Shown here: piece after piece, positions 43,042 through 52,528 of the stretch | How the letters are laid out: the number at the start of each line of letters is the position of its first letter | How positions within the stretch are numbered: the first letter of the stretch is position 1 | NCBI RefSeq assembly: GCF_006575665.1 | Contig: NZ_CP041253.1 | Location: 5,149,501-5,213,500 of the forward strand | Source: Echinicola soli | GTDB taxonomy: Bacteria > Bacteroidota > Bacteroidia > Cytophagales > Cyclobacteriaceae | DNA: 64,000 nt | Direction: 5' to 3' | The notes under the pieces: generated by a model | Told to the model about the DNA's origin: nothing | Database searches by the model: none | Seen by the model: the letters and a program-made list of their open reading frames with translations, nothing else | Made by a program: the position numbers and the translations under genes

Positions 43042-44397
43042 TTATCTTGGATTTTGTGGAATTCCATTCAATTGGATTTCATCCAAAGGTATTGGAAAAG
43101 CATATTTTGCATCACCAGGCTTCAATTGGTAGGTAAGATCCCCAAGTTGCCGGACAATCGTTTTTTCATAGCTACTTCCAGTAAGTCGTCTGAGATCTTC
43201 CCATCGAAGCCCCCTGAACACCAGTTCCTTTCTTCTTTCCTGCAGGATTTTCCCCAATAATTCCTCTCCGGAAAGCCCCGAAACTTCTTCGAATAGTCCA
43301 TCCTCATACCGATGCTCCAGGAGCAAGTTCAGACATCTTAAGGCCAAGGCATCATCCCCTAACCTTACTGCCGCTTCCGCCCTGGAAAGCAACAGTTCAT
43401 CCGTTGCTATTCCATCAAACTGATAGAGGTTCCCCATATAAGTCCCCTTAAATTTGACAAGCCCTTCTTCATTTGGGGATGTAAAAAACAAATCCTTTCT
43501 CAGATCTCCCGAGCCATATTCCCCATACAGTTCCGGAACAATAAAAGCATCGGAGGTATAGGCCACTGAACCGGAAGAAAAGTAGCTACAATAAATTATT
43601 TCTTTGTTGAGTCCAGAAAACCCAAATGGCCCACTGGCGTTCAAGGTAGAATAGTCCATCAGCTCTGCTTGAAGGTCAAGGGCCTTCCCCGTATACTCCA
43701 ACACTTTTTCATAGTCTCCCATGGTAAGGTACACCCTGGAAAGCAATCCATATGCGGCTTGTCGGGAAGGCCTGGTCGTTACAGGCACCTTGTCAGGCAG
43801 ATAGGGAATCGAATTCTCCAAATCCTGCAGGACTTGCCCATAGCTTTGTGAAATACTTGCTCTTCCAACCAGCTTGTTGACATCGGCTTCCAGTTTGATC
43901 GGAATACCGAAATCTTCTGGTGCGATATGGTACGGCATGGTAAATATCTTGAGCAAATTGTAGAATGCACTGGCCCTGTATACGAGCGCACGGCCATATA
44001 TCTGGTTCCATTGCAATTCATCCTTATCTACTCTTATCTTATCGAGTTGCTCAAGGGCTACATTGGCATAGAAAACCTGTTGGTACAGGTTGTTCCATGC
44101 AACCGAACGGCCAGAAGGGAAAATCTCCTCATTCCAAACATGGGCATTACGTGCAGTCTCGTTCCAGCTCTCCCATTCAGCGGTGGTGATCATATAGTCA
44201 TCAGAGGCGATTTCCCCCAAATCAGCATTCCTGTTCATAACGTAGTCATTATCGAATAAAGCCTGGATATCTTCCAGGTTATCGGGAACAACCAGGCCCG
44301 TATTCGGTTTTTCATCCAGAAAACTGTCACAGGCCGTCAATAGGTGTACAATACTAATTATCATGACGGTGATTAAATGATAAAAGATCTTTTTCAT
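43042..44397 (-). CDS. SusD/RagB-like lipoprotein of the TlpA-linked locus
   Basis: The 451-residue protein has a lipoprotein signal with lipobox LLTAC (Cys23), then DSFLDEKPNTGLVVP, the usual SusD_3-type start. TPR-like repeats follow (YGRALVYRASAFYNLLKI, LLSRVYLTMGDYEKVLEY), and the C-terminus has QERRKELVFRGLRWEDLRRL. It caps the SusC barrel encoded 280 bp upstream on the minus strand. The substrate is unknown; the surrounding redox genes suggest a peptide or a thiol-containing ligand. The 280-bp gap (44398-44677) shows nothing else I can name. Confidence 0.92.
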   Translation of the reverse strand: MKKIFYHLITVMIISIVHLLTACDSFLDEKPNTGLVVPDNLEDIQALFDNDYVMNRNADLGEIASDDYMITTAEWESWNETARNAHVWNEEIFPSGRSVAWNNLYQQVFYANVALEQLDKIRVDKDELQWNQIYGRALVYRASAFYNLLKIFTMPYHIAPEDFGIPIKLEADVNKLVGRASISQSYGQVLQDLENSIPYLPDKVPVTTRPSRQAAYGLLSRVYLTMGDYEKVLEYTGKALDLQAELMDYSTLNASGPFGFSGLNKEIIYCSYFSSGSVAYTSDAFIVPELYGEYGSGDLRKDLFFTSPNEEGLVKFKGTYMGNLYQFDGIATDELLLSRAEAAVRLGDDALALRCLNLLLEHRYEDGLFEEVSGLSGEELLGKILQERRKELVFRGLRWEDLRRLTGSSYEKTIVRQLGDLTYQLKPGDAKYAFPIPLDEIQLNGIPQNPR

Positions 44398-44677
44398 GGA
44401 ATATTATATTTTTATGGTCAAAAGAATAAAGTCCCGGTTTCCCGTCTGGAAACTTGTCCCGCTTATGGTATTAATGTATGGTTTACATATGAAGAAAGTA
44501 GCGGTAAGGGACTTAATGAATTGGGTCACCATGGTGGAAAAAGGACCGACCATTTATTCGGTGCTTTCCCAAATGCCAAAAGCAGCCGCTGCCCACTCTT
44601 CCCCTTAATGCGAACAGGTAGATTTTTATTTAATGTTAAACATATAAATAGATGGGCAGGGCTGCTTAATTGTGGTT

Positions 44678-47600
44678 TCATAGCTCCATTCGGATCCCTA
44701 GGGCGATACTTCCCAAAGGTTTTGCATTCCTGAAATCAGGATCCAGGGGATCATCCTTGGCAGCCTTCCAGATGATGCCCAGATTATTGGCATACATATA
44801 GATTTCTGCTTGTCCAATGGGAATTCCAGAAAATCTCTTTCCGTACAGGCTATATCCCAAACGTACATCCTGTAACCTAACATGGTCTCCCCGTTCCACT
44901 AATATGGACGAATAGCTGTAGAAATTATCACGATTGACATCCATTCGATCAGGAAGGGATGGCACATGGGTAAACCTTTCATCTCCCGGCTTCTTCCATC
45001 TCTGGGCAAAATCGCCGTGGCCTCCCTGACCTGATAAAACCGTTTCATAACGCAAACTTTCTTTTCTGTAGTAGTACCCCAAACGATAACTGATATTTAA
45101 TGAAAGGTTAAAACCCTTCCAGCTGAAGTTGTTTCTGATCGCACCAAAATGACTTGGGCGGGAAGGACCATGGTAGGTCAGGCTCTCTGGACTTGCCTCG
45201 GTGATGATACTTCGATAATCGGTTGACGGTTCACCATCCACAAATCCCATCGGGTCTCCTGTTTGGGGGTCGAGTCCCGCCCATTCATAGCTATAGATAG
45301 CATAAAGGGGTCTTCCGCTCAGGGGAATAGGGGCATCCTGCTGGCTTCCCATCCCTCGTGACAAATATTGGTTGACCGGACCTTCCAGTTCGTAGTTACC
45401 TACCTCCTCTTTTACCCAAGAGTGGAAATTATTGACGCTCCATTTCACTCCTTTATCCAACACCTGCGTAGAAAAGCTGGCATCTATTCCGTGTGTCCTT
45501 GTATCTGCAGTATTTCCCCGAAATTCATCAATACCAGTACTTGGGGGATATGGAATATCGCCGATCAGGTCAAGTCCATGTTTAATATAGTATTCAATAC
45601 TGCCCGAAAACCGATCGTTTCTAGTTGCCCAGTCAAGGCCAGTATTAACTATTTTTATGCGCTCCCACCTTAATGATGGGTTTGGAGGATTGACAATAAT
45701 TGCTGTAGGTAGCCCAGTGATAGTACTATTGTTCCTTCTTAAGGCTGTAGTGTATGCCGATATCCCTTTGTCAATATTTCCATTGTACCCATAGGAAAAC
45801 CGTAGTTTGACGTAGGGAAGCCAATTGGCTGCAGGATAAAATTCCTCCTCGCTAACGGTCCATGCAAAACCAGTGGACCAAAGTGGTACTCCTTTTTGAT
45901 TGGCATCCACTCCAAATAGGTTGGATGCATCCTTTCGAGCACTGGCAGAGAGGGTATATTTTTTACGGTAGGTATACGCCGAGTTGAGGTAATAACTAAC
46001 AAATCGGTCTGCGGTCCCACCTATATTGTCCAGGTTGGGAATGCGAAGGCGGGCCGAAGGGTAATAGTATACTGGATACGGGGTAACATAATCCATTTGT
46101 GCTATACTGCCTACCCTTTCGTTATATCCATAGAAGCGGTTTCCCATGGACCTACTTTTTTGGGATTTGATCTCTGCTCCGGCGATACTCGTCCATTCTC
46201 CATTTTCCCACTTGGCAGCATAACTTATCTGCGCCCTACCATGGTGGGAATCTGCCGACATTTGCGAGCGGTCAAGTATACCACCAAGAGGGATAATCCT
46301 TGTCAATTGCCCAGACTCCGCCACTTGTGTATACTGATTGATCAGGTCCCTGGCAAAATAGCTATCTGCAGAATAATGTTGTGTCACCTCCTGCTGATTA
46401 CTCCAGTATTGATACGACAGCCCCACTTTCAGTCCTTTTAAAGGACTGTAATCCAATCCTGCGTTCAGCCTGATATCGCTTCCCGTTAGGGTATTGGTAC
46501 GCTCCGACACATCCTCCAAGGGAACATAGGTCCAGTCCAACAGCCCTTCATCATGTGCAGTTTCCAAAAAACCCATCCTGTAATCCCTGATTATAGGCAC
46601 AGGATTACCATTACCATCCCTGAAGCGGGTATAAGGTGGCAACACATCGTTTGCAGTTTGTTTGATATCCCCATAGGCCAATCCATTCCGGTCATTTTTG
46701 GATTTAACATAGTATATACCGGTATTCAGTTGAAGTTTACCCCCTGCCATATCAAGGTGGTGCTTTCCGCCAATGGTCATTCGCTCCAGCCCTTCCCCTA
46801 CATTGCGTTCCAGATTCCGGTCCCACCCTGCAGACAGGTAATAGTCCTGGGATGCATCCCCGCCCGAGATGTTCAGGGCATATTGCTGATTGACCGGCCT
46901 TCGGTAAAATTCTCTCAGGAAATCCTCTCGAACATCCTGCTGGCGAAAGTCCTCGATAATTAAACCGGCCTCTTCAGGGCTGATTGCCCCATCCCTCTCC
47001 GCAATCAAGGTTTCGACCACAGGGCTGAGGGCGGTCTTTCTTGCTGTATTCTCCTTGGAGACATAGAATCCTTTCTCAAAAAGATACTGCTCCATATCAA
47101 TAAAATCCCCAACCTCCATGATTGGAAGGTAATAGGGATCAAACCTTTCCCCAATGGTCACATTGCTGTTTAACGACACCTTCATTTCCCCACCCATTTT
47201 TCCACTTTTGGTAGTAATGACGATAACTCCATTTCCGGCCCTCACCCCCCATATGGATGCTGCAGCAGCATCACGTAAAACATTGATGGTTGCCACGTCA
47301 TTGGGATTGATTGATTCAATTGGACCATCATAAGGGAAACCATCGACCACAATTAGGGGCTGCGTATTGGAAAAGAGGGTACTCCTGCCCCTTATGGATA
47401 TTGCATCGGAGTCCGGACCTGTCCGGTTAAAGACCAATCCTGGAGTTACATCAGCCAGCCGGTCCAGCACTCCGGTATTGACAGGCCTGTTCACAAGGGC
47501 GCTGTCCAATTGGACAAAGGAGCCAGTGGCCCTTTCTTTTGCTACCTGTTGGTATCCCGTTGAAACCACCTCAACCGCATCCATATCCAGGCCGTCAGGT

Positions 47601-47905
47601 TCCAGGATAAATTTCAGCTGCCCAGGAAAGGGAAAGGTGATCTTTTTAACCTGCTCAACGTACCCTAGATAACTCACCGAAAGTTGATGATCCCCCGGGG
47701 CCAGGCCAAGACTGAACTCACCCTTTTCATCTGTTACGGTTCCTTTATTACTCCCAACGATCTGGACTGTCGCCCCGAAAAGGGGTGTTCCTTGAGCATC
47801 GATTACACTCCCGGTTAGGGTTTCCTGCGCTATAGCCCCGGAAGCCCAAAGGAAAAGATGGGCAAATAGTATATATCTCTTCATATTATTGGTTTTTTCT
47901 TTCAT
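44678..47905 (-). CDS. SusC/RagA-type TonB-linked outer-membrane protein, no STN domain
   Basis: The 1075-residue protein has a signal peptide (best start perhaps the internal MKRYILF, seven codons in), a carboxypeptidase-regulatory-like domain (about 28-105), a plug with VEVVSTGYQQVAKERATG and LIVVDGFPYDGPIES (about 110-240), and a 22-strand barrel ending IALGIRMEL. It lacks the STN signalling domain present in the receptor at 6314-9820, so it is not directly coupled to an ECF sigma/FecR pair. It lies 15 bp downstream of a TlpA gene on the same strand, so TlpA, SusC and SusD form one operon. Confidence 0.93.
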   Translation of the reverse strand: MKEKTNNMKRYILFAHLFLWASGAIAQETLTGSVIDAQGTPLFGATVQIVGSNKGTVTDEKGEFSLGLAPGDHQLSVSYLGYVEQVKKITFPFPGQLKFILEPDGLDMDAVEVVSTGYQQVAKERATGSFVQLDSALVNRPVNTGVLDRLADVTPGLVFNRTGPDSDAISIRGRSTLFSNTQPLIVVDGFPYDGPIESINPNDVATINVLRDAAAASIWGVRAGNGVIVITTKSGKMGGEMKVSLNSNVTIGERFDPYYLPIMEVGDFIDMEQYLFEKGFYVSKENTARKTALSPVVETLIAERDGAISPEEAGLIIEDFRQQDVREDFLREFYRRPVNQQYALNISGGDASQDYYLSAGWDRNLERNVGEGLERMTIGGKHHLDMAGGKLQLNTGIYYVKSKNDRNGLAYGDIKQTANDVLPPYTRFRDGNGNPVPIIRDYRMGFLETAHDEGLLDWTYVPLEDVSERTNTLTGSDIRLNAGLDYSPLKGLKVGLSYQYWSNQQEVTQHYSADSYFARDLINQYTQVAESGQLTRIIPLGGILDRSQMSADSHHGRAQISYAAKWENGEWTSIAGAEIKSQKSRSMGNRFYGYNERVGSIAQMDYVTPYPVYYYPSARLRIPNLDNIGGTADRFVSYYLNSAYTYRKKYTLSASARKDASNLFGVDANQKGVPLWSTGFAWTVSEEEFYPAANWLPYVKLRFSYGYNGNIDKGISAYTTALRRNNSTITGLPTAIIVNPPNPSLRWERIKIVNTGLDWATRNDRFSGSIEYYIKHGLDLIGDIPYPPSTGIDEFRGNTADTRTHGIDASFSTQVLDKGVKWSVNNFHSWVKEEVGNYELEGPVNQYLSRGMGSQQDAPIPLSGRPLYAIYSYEWAGLDPQTGDPMGFVDGEPSTDYRSIITEASPESLTYHGPSRPSHFGAIRNNFSWKGFNLSLNISYRLGYYYRKESLRYETVLSGQGGHGDFAQRWKKPGDERFTHVPSLPDRMDVNRDNFYSYSSILVERGDHVRLQDVRLGYSLYGKRFSGIPIGQAEIYMYANNLGIIWKAAKDDPLDPDFRNAKPLGSIALGIRMEL

Positions 47906-47920
47906 TTATCATTTTGGTCC

Positions 47921-49270
47921 CTACTCCCTTTCGGAGTCCCTGATGACCAATATATCGATGGGCATTTCCTTTTTGACGAGGTCCAGTCCAAAAGGCCGAA
48001 GGCTTTTTCTGATTTCACCAACATCGCTCATTTTGCCCTCTAGTAGGATGTCCACTGGATAATCCATTCCAGTGGCATCGACCACAGGGAGTTTCAAATG
48101 CTGCAGGTAATACCTCCAGTAATAGGCCAACAGGGATATCTTCTTATTTTTAAGGGATGCTCCTACATAGTCCATATCACTGTAAGGTTTCCCTCCCTTG
48201 GTCTCCAATCCGATGCTGTCATCTGTTCGCACCAGGGCCAACACTTCTGTTTTACGCTCTTCGATGGTGGCTTTATATTGTGGAAACATCCGTTTCAGGT
48301 CCTCTTTCATGATATCATACTCCTGCCCCGGATATTTGGGGGACACCAGCAGTTCGTAACAGAACCTGTTTTCCAACTTCCACTCATCATAATCATCCTC
48401 TGAAAGGCTATGACGAAGTTTCCCTGGGTCATCCACCTCCAAAACTCTCCTGTTGCGGTTAAATTCCACCTTACCGGCTCCATAAGCCAAACCAAAAAAA
48501 GTAGGTATCCTGGAATTGGTCAGGAAGATCCGCATCCGACTCCTGTCAGGTTTTCCTGAAACCTTGTACATGGCCGGCATGTCCTCGATGTATGGAAGAA
48601 AAACAGATTGCAGTAGGATTTCCTTATCCTCGTCAAAGCCCCGGTTTCCCATGAGCAAAAGTTCGTTCCGGTCGAACAGGGCTTTGGGCGGAGCTTTGAT
48701 TTCCACCAATTTCTCTCCCTCCAAAACCCGCTGGATGGAGTCCTTTACAATTGCTTCTTTTCCAGTAAAGGCAAGCACCACTCCTTCTCCATTTATCCAC
48801 ACGTAATGGGGAAGGGTCCTGTGTGGAAACAACTTCCTTAGCTGTTCGTCCGATACGGCCATGGGCATGGATATTCCCTTCAGGTAATCCAATCGGGAAA
48901 ACAATTTTTCCACCTCCTCTTTGTCCTGATAGGTTACCGGTAGTATGGCAACCTGTTCCATTTCCCGGTCAAGGGCCGCTATTTCCGGCATTCCTTTCAC
49001 ACAAGGGGCGCACCAAGTTGCCCAAAAGTCAAGGATCAATAACTTCCCTTTGTAATCCGATATCTTCACCTCTCCCTCTGGATGGTTGATGACATTAGCA
49101 ACGGTTAGGTCTGGCATCCTGTCTCCTATTTTCAGATCCTGTATTACCCGAGAAGTAGAATCCATCTTTTTCCCAAGCGAAAGGCTACCAGCTTCTTGTA
49201 GTTGTGCATAGGCAACCTTTCCAACCAGGCATAGGTATACCAGTAAACATAAGCATGTATTTTTTTTCAT
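47921..49270 (-). CDS. TlpA-family thioredoxin, first gene of SusCD operon
   Basis: The 449-residue protein has a signal peptide (about 1-22, ending AYAQ), a thioredoxin domain near the N-terminus with DFWATWCAPCVKGMPE (CAPC at 87-90) and TLPHYVWINGEGV, then a C-terminal extension of about 250 residues of unknown fold. This is the reverse of the domain order of the other two TlpA proteins in the window. Genes of this type are commonly found directly before susC in Bacteroidota. It probably reduces or isomerises a ligand or a component of the SusCD complex. Confidence 0.88.
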   Translation of the reverse strand: MKKNTCLCLLVYLCLVGKVAYAQLQEAGSLSLGKKMDSTSRVIQDLKIGDRMPDLTVANVINHPEGEVKISDYKGKLLILDFWATWCAPCVKGMPEIAALDREMEQVAILPVTYQDKEEVEKLFSRLDYLKGISMPMAVSDEQLRKLFPHRTLPHYVWINGEGVVLAFTGKEAIVKDSIQRVLEGEKLVEIKAPPKALFDRNELLLMGNRGFDEDKEILLQSVFLPYIEDMPAMYKVSGKPDRSRMRIFLTNSRIPTFFGLAYGAGKVEFNRNRRVLEVDDPGKLRHSLSEDDYDEWKLENRFCYELLVSPKYPGQEYDIMKEDLKRMFPQYKATIEERKTEVLALVRTDDSIGLETKGGKPYSDMDYVGASLKNKKISLLAYYWRYYLQHLKLPVVDATGMDYPVDILLEGKMSDVGEIRKSLRPFGLDLVKKEMPIDILVIRDSERE

Positions 49271-50119
49271 GTTTTATTAGAGTTGTGTAGAAAGTACCTT
49301 CAACCTCCTTGAAATCAATCAAGTGGATCCAATCTCTATTCTCCTCCATTGTTCCATTGATGGAGAAAATTCATGAGGAGATATCCGACCTACATCAAAT
49401 AAAATTCTCCCCTGATTTTTATAGGGATTCAACTTTCTACATGAATAAGAAATTAATTAAATACTACTGCTCTCCTTCCGGTATCCCGGGCAACCGGAAA
49501 AATCGCTAGCAATGCGTAGCCACACATAGATGGCCAAAAATCACTTGCCGAAAAGCAGACAAGGAATAGGCAGGAAAATGGGGCAAGCCGACAGCAGGCA
49601 AAAACGCCCATTATTAATAGGTTATATTGGATTCTTTGGTTTTCGACGGAAAACTATATCATAATTTGTAATCCTTCCTTGGGTTTGAAATAATGTCCCA
49701 GTAGTTATATGGATTGACAATTTTTCAAGAATATAGAAGGGATCAATTTTTATTTTTAGATATGTCCTAGAAAAATTGTCCATAATGTCCAACTATCATT
49801 ATGAGCCAATTAAACAAATAAGGGTAGACATCTCCTTTCTTTGTTTATTGCCGCATGGTCTGACAAAACCACTACCTCTTTCGAAATAGTCCCGAACAAT
49901 AGACATAAGGAGTGCCCACCCTATATTTTTGCAAATATAAGAATGTGGGGCAACTCACTTACGCTCGCTCAGGATTAAACTGTCAGGTTTTGCGGCGAGG
50001 CTCGTTAAATCACCTTAATTCAATTCTAAATCAATATTTTTTATCAATTGCAATATACAAAAAAATACCAGTTACGCTATACCGTAACACATTTAATTTT
50101 ACATTTTTTTTCTTCCACC
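49271..50119. other. Long AT-rich gap
   Basis: The roughly 850 bp upstream of the TlpA-SusCD operon hold that operon's promoter region and the 5' region of the HTH gene. The stretch 49600-50100 is AT-rich, and the short open frames in it have no family resemblance or ribosome site. I found no clear repeat, transposon end or RNA motif. Confidence 0.3.
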
Positions 50120-50455
50120 ATGGAAAAGGAAGAATTTGACATAATCAAGATAAAACTAAGCCTTATAGTTTACAACTGTCTGTATAGCAATAAATTGCTT
50201 TTCAGAACAGATAGAGATCTTGCTGTTCATAACGAAAGTTCGTTGGCAAGTGAATTGGGAGTAAGAAAAGCAACTGTAACAGACTTACTTTACTGTAAAT
50301 CTCTTCCAAGTACTAAAACTATCTTTCTAATTTTAAACGCTTTCAAAATTAGTTTTTCTGACTTTGCCAAGATGTTTGACAAAATTAATGACAAGGAAGC
50401 TATTGATCATATCAAGAATATATCCCACAAAATGGATGTGCTCAAAAACCTCTAA
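50120..50455 (+). CDS. Small XRE-like HTH protein
   Basis: I chose the ATG at 50120 (MEKEEFDIIKIKL...) over an upstream one whose extra residues look like untranslated AT-rich DNA. The 111-residue protein has a helix-turn-helix (about 43-95, with SSLASELGVRKATVTDLLYCKSLP and TIFLILNAF split by a loop) like XRE proteins. The gene lies between the TlpA-SusCD operon and the second ECF sigma gene, and it could regulate either. It stands alone and no ligand domain is present. Confidence 0.6.
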   Translation: MEKEEFDIIKIKLSLIVYNCLYSNKLLFRTDRDLAVHNESSLASELGVRKATVTDLLYCKSLPSTKTIFLILNAFKISFSDFAKMFDKINDKEAIDHIKNISHKMDVLKNL

Positions 50456-50777
50456 TCCCCACCTACCTCTCAGTCTACTTATTACCTTAGAACTCCTATG
50501 GGAGAACCCCACTGTTCTTTTACACCAAGTCCCCTATGTACGGGGCGCTTCTCTCCTGTTGGTCAGTTCTTCATCTGTTTGAACAAGTAGCACTTAGCCC
50601 CCCTTTCAGTGCTGCCTACAGAATATGACCGCAGAACTAGGACTTTTCAATGGTAAAATAGAATGTGAACTCTCCCCCTTTAGCAGTCCCTGGTATATTT
50701 TTAATAAATTCTTAATCACCTTAAACCGCTATTTTTTAAAATTATCAGCTTTATTTGGTGGAATAAAGCACCCACCC

Positions 50778-51347
50778 ATGCCACTAGAAAAGTATTCCGA
50801 CCAGGACCTGCTACTGCTTATAAAGGAGGGCAATACCTCAGCTTTTGACGAGCTGTTCATCAGGCATTGGGAAACGTTGTACTTAAAATCGTTCAGTTTA
50901 CTGCGCGACCCTGCGACCTGTGAGGACATTGTTCAGGATGTTTTTTTAAAAATCTGGCAAAACCGGAATGCCATCCAGATCAGTCATTTCAACAGTTACC
51001 TACAAGCTAGTGCCCGCAACGCTGCCTTTAAGGTACTTGCCAAACAAAAACTGGAGACGCGGCACCTCAACACCATTTCGACATTGGAATTGCTTTACCA
51101 TGCAGAAGATGAGATGGATGCCAATGAGCTGGAAAGCCAAATCATGGCCTCCCTGGAGCACCTTCCCGAAAGGTGCCGAGAGGTATTTGTGCTCAGCAGG
51201 TTCAAAAATATGTCCAATAGTGAAATTGCAAAAAGACTGATGCTCAGCAACCGGACGGTTGAAAACCAACTGTACCGGGCCATCAAGCACCTGCGCGAAG
51301 TCCTTCCCTACCTTTTGTGCTGGCACATCACCAATGGATGGCATTAA
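50778..51347 (+). CDS. ECF sigma factor of phosphatase locus 2
   Basis: I chose the ATG at 50778 (MPLEKYSDQDLLLLIKEG...); the frame extends 51 codons further but the extra sequence is unlike sigma factors. The 189-residue protein has region 2 (FDELFIRHWETLYL, CEDIVQDVFLKIW) and region 4 (LPERCREVFVLSRFK, LSNRTVENQLYRAIKHL). It is a paralogue of the sigma factor at 4337-4903 and is followed by its own FecR gene. It should drive the TonB receptor and phosphatase genes downstream. Confidence 0.9.
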   Translation: MPLEKYSDQDLLLLIKEGNTSAFDELFIRHWETLYLKSFSLLRDPATCEDIVQDVFLKIWQNRNAIQISHFNSYLQASARNAAFKVLAKQKLETRHLNTISTLELLYHAEDEMDANELESQIMASLEHLPERCREVFVLSRFKNMSNSEIAKRLMLSNRTVENQLYRAIKHLREVLPYLLCWHITNGWH

Positions 51348-51444
51348 GCAAAGGTTACCAACGTTAAACAATCATTAAATCCACTTTTTACCATGAGTGC
51401 TTTGCCTGTGAAACCGGTCTATATAGGTGAACAGGGTAAGTACC

Positions 51445-52398
51445 ATGAAAAGCCAAGAACAGCAATTATTCGAAAAGTACCTGAAAGGAAAGTTATCTGA
51501 AAACCAGAAAAAACTGGTAGAGGAATTCTATGAAATGGAATCCCGGCGGACCACCGAGTGGGACTCCCTTCTTATGGGAAAAAAGGAGGAGGTCAAAAAA
51601 AGGATAAAACCACGGCTTATTTCCAGCAGAACCACACGCCGTTTTCCCGTAGCCAATTTAGCTGCTGCACTGTTGTTGGCATTGGCCGTTTCCTATATTT
51701 TCCATGCCTCCCTGCACAAAAGCCCTTCCCTGGAGATGATAGAGAAAAGCACTGCCTATGGACAGACTTCCACCATCCAGTTGGAGGATGGCTCCACCAT
51801 TTGGCTTAATGCAGGAAGTACGGTAAGCTATCCCAAGCATTTCCCTTCCGAATCACGCCAGGTCACCCTGACCGGGGAAGCCTTTTTCGAAGTCCACCCT
51901 GATGCTTCACGCCCCTTCGAAGTCATTACCCCGGCGATGACCACGACCGTGCTGGGCACTTCCTTCAACGTATCTGCCTACCAAAAGGAACCTACGGCCA
52001 TAACGGTCTCCTCTGGAAAAGTCCTGGTACAGCAAAACACGGTCACCGCATCTTCACCGCTTAGGGGTGAATTGATCCTTTATCCAAACCAGCAGGCATT
52101 CTTGGCAGAAAGGAATTCCACTTTGGTCAAATCATCGGTAGATGCTGAAAAATACAGTTCCTGGAGGAATGGAGAGTATTACCTGGACCAAATGACCATG
52201 GGAACACTTGCCGGGGTCCTGGAAAGAAAATTCGGCGTAAGGTTCATCTTCCATGACGATCAGCTCAAGGACTGCCAATTGTCCGGCAGGGTGAAAAAAC
52301 AGTCCCTTTCAGCGCTTATGGAACTACTGGCCACGACACTGGCCATCAACTATAAAATTCAAGGAAAAAAAGTACATGTATATGGCCATAATTGCTAA
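51445..52398 (+). CDS. FecR-family anti-sigma factor of locus 2
   Basis: I chose the ATG at 51445 (MKSQEQQLFEKYLKG...) rather than a GTG six codons earlier. The 317-residue protein has a cytoplasmic N-terminus (about 1-68), a membrane helix (about 69-87, LAAALLLALAVSYIF), a FecR domain (about 100-215, with LEDGSTIWLNAGSTVSYP and LTGEAFFEV), and a C-terminal DUF4974 part (about 245-317). It has the same layout as the FecR at 5024-6148 and is the presumed partner of the sigma factor 97 bp upstream and of the STN receptor downstream. Confidence 0.9.
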   Translation: MKSQEQQLFEKYLKGKLSENQKKLVEEFYEMESRRTTEWDSLLMGKKEEVKKRIKPRLISSRTTRRFPVANLAAALLLALAVSYIFHASLHKSPSLEMIEKSTAYGQTSTIQLEDGSTIWLNAGSTVSYPKHFPSESRQVTLTGEAFFEVHPDASRPFEVITPAMTTTVLGTSFNVSAYQKEPTAITVSSGKVLVQQNTVTASSPLRGELILYPNQQAFLAERNSTLVKSSVDAEKYSSWRNGEYYLDQMTMGTLAGVLERKFGVRFIFHDDQLKDCQLSGRVKKQSLSALMELLATTLAINYKIQGKKVHVYGHNC

Positions 52399-52439
52399 TC
52401 CTAAAAAACCATCGCCTATGTAACAGCCTCAACAAAAGA

Positions 52440-52470
52440 GTGCCGGACGTGTTTGCACCACATCCGGCAC
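52440..52470 (+). promoter_or_regulatory. Stem-loop between fecR and TonB receptor gene, locus 2
   Basis: The stem GTGCCGGA (52440-52447) / TCCGGCAC (52463-52470) has a 15-nt loop in the 130-bp fecR-receptor gap. It occupies the same position as the hairpin at 6234-6259 in locus 1 but has a different sequence. The T-run is weak, so its role as terminator or mRNA processing site is uncertain. Confidence 0.45.
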
Positions 52471-52528
52471 CTGGCTTTGTTCAAAGCAACCGTTTCAAAT
52501 CGTTCCAATTTAAAACTGAGTCAAAATT

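Noticed and set aside
49930..50020. Possible insertion-sequence fragment (TCACTTACGCTCGCTCAGG)
   Set aside because: There is no matching partner end or transposase, and the resemblance was too short to name an element.
50625..50777. N-terminal extension of the locus 2 sigma factor
   Set aside because: The extra 51 residues do not resemble any sigma region, and the internal ATG at 50778 starts at the normal place.
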